8,464 nucleotides of DNA from JBGTCY01 sp041748615 (GTDB taxonomy: Bacteria > Bacteroidota > Bacteroidia > Chitinophagales > CAIOSU01). Position 1 is the first letter of the stretch. Every line of letters starts with the position of its first letter. Location: the NCBI GenBank assembly GCA_041748615.1, contig JBGTCY010000024.1, positions 1 to 8,464 on the forward strand. Reading direction: 5' to 3'. Position numbers and translations under genes: made by a program. Positions 5,924-8,464 of this stretch are shown piece by piece. The notes beneath the pieces are model-generated. The model worked only from the letters and a program-made list of their open reading frames with translations, did no database searches and was not told where the DNA came from.

Positions 5924-8410
5924 GTGCGTCTTACTACACTCAACATCAAGGGGTTTAAAAGTTTTCCCGACAAAACATCCATTCATTTCAACAACAATAT
6001 CACCGGTGTTGTGGGACCCAACGGGAGCGGTAAATCCAACATCGTGGATGCCATCCGCTGGGTGCTGGGCGAGCAGAAAACCAGCAGTCTCCGTTCTGAA
6101 AAAATGGATAACCTCATTTTCAACGGCTCAAAGCAGCGCAAATCATCCGGCATGGCGGAAGTGTCGCTCACGTTTGAAAACACCAGAGGCGTCATTCCCA
6201 GCGAGTTCAAGGAAGTCACCATCACCCGTATTCTGCACCGTGACGGGGAAAGCGAATACCGCATTAATAATGTCGCTTGCCGTCTGAAAGACATCACCGG
6301 CTTGTTCATGGATACGGGCGTTGCCAGTGATTCTTACGCCATCATCGAGTTGAAGATGATTGATGAAATTCTCAATGACCGTGAAAATTCGCGGAGACGT
6401 TTGTTCGAACAGGCTGCCGGTATTTCAAAATATAAAATCCGTAAAAAAGAAACGCTCAATAAACTGCAACTGACCGATGCCGACCTTGCCCGCGTGGAAG
6501 ATTTGCTGTTTGAAATCGGTAACAATTTGAAAACGCTTGAATCGCAGGCGCGTAAGGCGAAACGCTATCAGCAATTAAAAGAAGAACATAAAAACCTGAG
6601 CCTTGAATTGGCAAGGATGCAGGTAGTGCGCCAGAGAGAATCATTTAAGGAAATCGAAGCGCAAAAGCAGGAACAGGAAGATAAGAGGCTGGAACTTGAG
6701 ACTAAGATTACACAGCTTGAAGCGCAGTTGGAAAAGGAAAAGCTTGAATTGATTGAAAAGGAAATAAATCTCACTTCGCGCCAAAAAGAACTCAATGAGT
6801 TGATTGCGGGCATCACAAAAAAGGAAAATGAAAAAAGCCTTGCCAATGAACAGGTGCGTTTCCTGTTAGAACGCACTGTGCAACTGAAAAAACAAGCCGA
6901 TGAGTCTGAGCAGGGGATAGTAAGATTGACGACTCAACTGACACAAGTAAATGAAAGACGCACGGCTCAGAATGTAACCCTTGAAGAAGCCGCCAAAGAT
7001 TTAGAAGTAAAAAAAGAAGAAGTAGCTTCGATTAGAACACAAAATGATGACTTGCGAAAGCAATTAGATACCTCCCGCGACACCAATCAGGGATTAGAAA
7101 GGCAAGTGCATGATTTTGAAAAGAAAATCGCCATCAACACTTCCGAAAAAGAAAATCTCGGCAAGTCAATTGAACAAAACAGCGTTAAAAACAGCGAGTT
7201 GGAAGCACAGCTTGGTCAATTGCGTGAACAGGCATCTGTAATCGTGAGCGAAAACGAAACCAAATCGGCTGAACTCAACGCGCTAACCATCGCGGAAGAG
7301 AAACTACAAAAAGATTTAGAATCCGCAAGCGTAAAACTGAAAGAATCCGAGCAGTTGCTTTCAAAAGAAAGCCGCAAATTGGATTCAAAGAAGAATGAAT
7401 ACAATCTGAATAAAAGTTTGGTAGATAATTTGGAGGGATTTCCCGAATCCATCAAATTTCTCAAGAAAAACTCCCCGAAGGCGAAAGAAGCGCAATTACT
7501 TTCCGATGTGATTTATTCACCGGAGGAATACCGCACCGCCATTGAAAATTTCTTAGAACCATTTCTCAACTATTTCGTGGTGGAAGATTTGAAAGAGGCT
7601 TACGAATCCATTAACCTGCTTTCCGATGCTTCTATCGGCAGGGCGAATTTTTTCGCGCTCAACCGTTTTAAGGATTACGCGCAAAAACAAACCCGCGACA
7701 TTCCGGATGCCATCCCCGCGCTTTCAATTGTGGAAGTGGATGATAAATATAAAATGCTGGCTTCTTTCCTGTTGGATAATGTGTATTTACTGCCGGAAGA
7801 AAAATTCAACACGGGGTTGAATGGCAGCGGAAATGAAAATGTAATTCTGCTTTCCTCCAATGGGAAATATATCCGCACCGGCTACTCGCTGTCCGGAGGC
7901 GCGCTCGGTCTGTTTGAAGGAATGCGCCTCGGAAGAATCAAAAACCTCGACAAGCTCAAAAACGAAATTGAAAAATTAGAAAAGCAGGTGAAATCTCTTG
8001 AAGGCGAAACCGCGCAACTGCAACAATCCATCGCGCAGATGAAAGCATCTTCGCGCCAGCGTGATATTCAGGCGGTGCGCGAACAGTTGAGCCGCATTGG
8101 ACAGCAATCGGCTTCCATTCATACTAAAATCGAAAACTTCCAGTCGTTTGTTGAAGAAAACCTGAAAAGAAATGCCGCCATCAAAACTCGGATGGAGCAA
8201 TTGGAACAGGATAACTTACAACTGAAACAAAATCTTGACGAACTGCTTGCCAGCAAATTAGCTTCGGGTGAAATTCATGACCAGTTGTTGAAAAACTACA
8301 ACACTGTCAGCGAGTTATTGTCGAAAGTGAATGCCGAATACAATGAAAAGAATATTCTTTTTCAAGGATGTGTTTTGAATCCAAGCAACTTGTGGAACGT
8401 ACGCAAGTGA
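5924..8410 (+). CDS. smc: Chromosome segregation ATPase SMC, 3'-truncated at a chimeric join
   Basis: SMC is the cytoplasmic ATPase that, with ScpA and ScpB, loads on DNA and extrudes loops to compact and separate sister chromosomes. From the GTG at 5924 the start MRLTTLNIKGFKSF is family-typical. Walker A GPNGSGKS lies at 31-38, the IVDAIRWVLGEQ Q-loop region at 40-51, and the FNG segment after LRSEKMDN near 60-70. A long Glu/Lys/Gln-rich coiled coil spans about 165-495. The hinge spans about 500-670, from GFPESIKFLKK through YSLSGGALGLFEGMRLGR, and the returning coiled coil begins after it. Family members are about 1,170-1,190 residues. Here the coil, the LSGGE signature and the Walker B half of the ATPase are missing. 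SMC similarity ends at KNILF, about residue 813 (base 8362). The final 15 residues, before the stop at 8408-8410, are antisense to a foreign coding sequence. The gene in the living organism is presumably complete. Confidence 0.93.
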   Translation: MRLTTLNIKGFKSFPDKTSIHFNNNITGVVGPNGSGKSNIVDAIRWVLGEQKTSSLRSEKMDNLIFNGSKQRKSSGMAEVSLTFENTRGVIPSEFKEVTITRILHRDGESEYRINNVACRLKDITGLFMDTGVASDSYAIIELKMIDEILNDRENSRRRLFEQAAGISKYKIRKKETLNKLQLTDADLARVEDLLFEIGNNLKTLESQARKAKRYQQLKEEHKNLSLELARMQVVRQRESFKEIEAQKQEQEDKRLELETKITQLEAQLEKEKLELIEKEINLTSRQKELNELIAGITKKENEKSLANEQVRFLLERTVQLKKQADESEQGIVRLTTQLTQVNERRTAQNVTLEEAAKDLEVKKEEVASIRTQNDDLRKQLDTSRDTNQGLERQVHDFEKKIAINTSEKENLGKSIEQNSVKNSELEAQLGQLREQASVIVSENETKSAELNALTIAEEKLQKDLESASVKLKESEQLLSKESRKLDSKKNEYNLNKSLVDNLEGFPESIKFLKKNSPKAKEAQLLSDVIYSPEEYRTAIENFLEPFLNYFVVEDLKEAYESINLLSDASIGRANFFALNRFKDYAQKQTRDIPDAIPALSIVEVDDKYKMLASFLLDNVYLLPEEKFNTGLNGSGNENVILLSSNGKYIRTGYSLSGGALGLFEGMRLGRIKNLDKLKNEIEKLEKQVKSLEGETAQLQQSIAQMKASSRQRDIQAVREQLSRIGQQSASIHTKIENFQSFVEENLKRNAAIKTRMEQLEQDNLQLKQNLDELLASKLASGEIHDQLLKNYNTVSELLSKVNAEYNEKNILFQGCVLNPSNLWNVRK

Positions 8411-8464
8411 TCCAGAGGTGTTGACTGTCCCATTAACTTTATACATTTCCCCGAGAATTGAAGA
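8345..8464 (-). CDS. Fragment of eukaryotic ABCC/MRP-type ABC transporter NBD1, joined by chimera
   Basis: Read on the minus strand from 8464 down to 8345, 40 uninterrupted codons give SSILGEMYKVNG, then GSLAYVPQVAWIQN, then LKKNILF. In eukaryotic ABCC transporters (MRP1/MRP4 type) the first nucleotide-binding domain reads Walker A, then LL.ILGEM....G.V...GS.AYVPQ.AWIQN.SL..NILFG. The match is therefore in order and without gaps, and covers the segment from just after Walker A to the Q-loop (PQ) and beyond. Walker A would lie just outside the window. After 8345 the frame departs from the expected NILFG, at the point where SMC takes over on the other strand. The family is characteristic of eukaryotes. 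I infer foreign DNA fused in assembly, not a bacterial gene. Confidence 0.8.
8346..8361. repeat. 16-bp perfect palindrome at the chimeric junction
   Basis: AAAAGAATATTCTTTT is identical to its own reverse complement. On the + strand it encodes Lys-Asn-Ile-Leu-Phe of SMC; on the - strand it encodes Lys-Asn-Ile-Leu-Phe of the ABCC fragment. Each gene's family resemblance ends at this palindrome, so the breakpoint lies within or at the edge of it (8345-8363). Confidence 0.9.

Noticed and set aside
5898..6287. 129-codon frame overlapping the start of smc in another frame
   Set aside because: Composition is that of a shadow frame of smc, with no family resemblance and full overlap with conserved Walker A coding sequence.
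8362..8424. Frame +1 downstream of SMC gives a coil-like string (FESKQLVERTQVIQR), suggesting a simple frameshift in smc
   Set aside because: That frame also stops at 8422-8424, and the minus-strand ABCC reading explains the whole 120 bases without any stop or indel.
8345..8464. Minus-strand fragment as an ordinary bacterial ABC exporter
   Set aside because: The GS.AYVPQ.AWIQN...NILF string is the ABCC/MRP pattern; bacterial exporters normally show a different Q-loop context such as VPQ..LF..T.

Overview
The window looks like chromosomal DNA of a Bacteroidota bacterium, plausibly near Chitinophagales/Sphingobacteriales. The evidence is (1) the gene string miaB - sigma54 activator - lptE - TPR-like protein - secG, a neighbourhood I recognise from this phylum; (2) matches to the phylum's promoter motif TAnnTTTG ahead of two transcription units; (3) the absence of clear Shine-Dalgarno sites, with A-rich leaders instead; (4) the SMC and LptE sequences themselves. 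All bacterial genes are on the + strand. The window may be a whole metagenomic contig: its right end is a chimeric join.

Layout. Positions 25-32 hold a promoter-like element, followed by miaB (51-1580, tRNA methylthiotransferase). A 20-bp overlap leads into a sensor-less sigma54-type AAA+ activator (1561-2787). A short spacer (2788-2890) carries a 7-bp tandem repeat. Then come lptE (2891-3421, outer-membrane LPS-assembly lipoprotein), a Glu-rich protein with a C-terminal TPR-like segment that starts inside the lptE stop codon (3421-4524), and secG (4532-4855). This five-gene run looks like one operon that joins tRNA modification, a regulator and envelope biogenesis/secretion.

Positions 4856-5133 hold no gene but do hold striking structure: two 57-nt direct repeats, each able to fold through its own terminal inverted repeat and differing by a compensatory base-pair change, with a separate 10-bp hairpin between them. 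A second promoter-like motif (5093-5100) then precedes a small phasin-like protein with a histone-H1-like Lys/Ala/Pro tail (5134-5586). That unit ends in a strong, nested, bidirectional terminator (5592-5656).

After a 267-nt stretch without a gene, smc begins at a GTG codon (5924). It is normal through its head half, first coiled coil and hinge, then stops being SMC at about residue 813. The last 120 bases (8345-8464) read on the minus strand as part of the first nucleotide-binding domain of a eukaryotic ABCC/MRP-type ABC transporter. The two unrelated sequences meet in a 16-bp perfect palindrome (8346-8361) that encodes Lys-Asn-Ile-Leu-Phe in both genes. The simplest reading is a mis-assembly between a bacterial genome and co-sampled eukaryotic DNA, not a biological fusion. 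I see no defence system, mobile element, CRISPR array, tRNA or rRNA.
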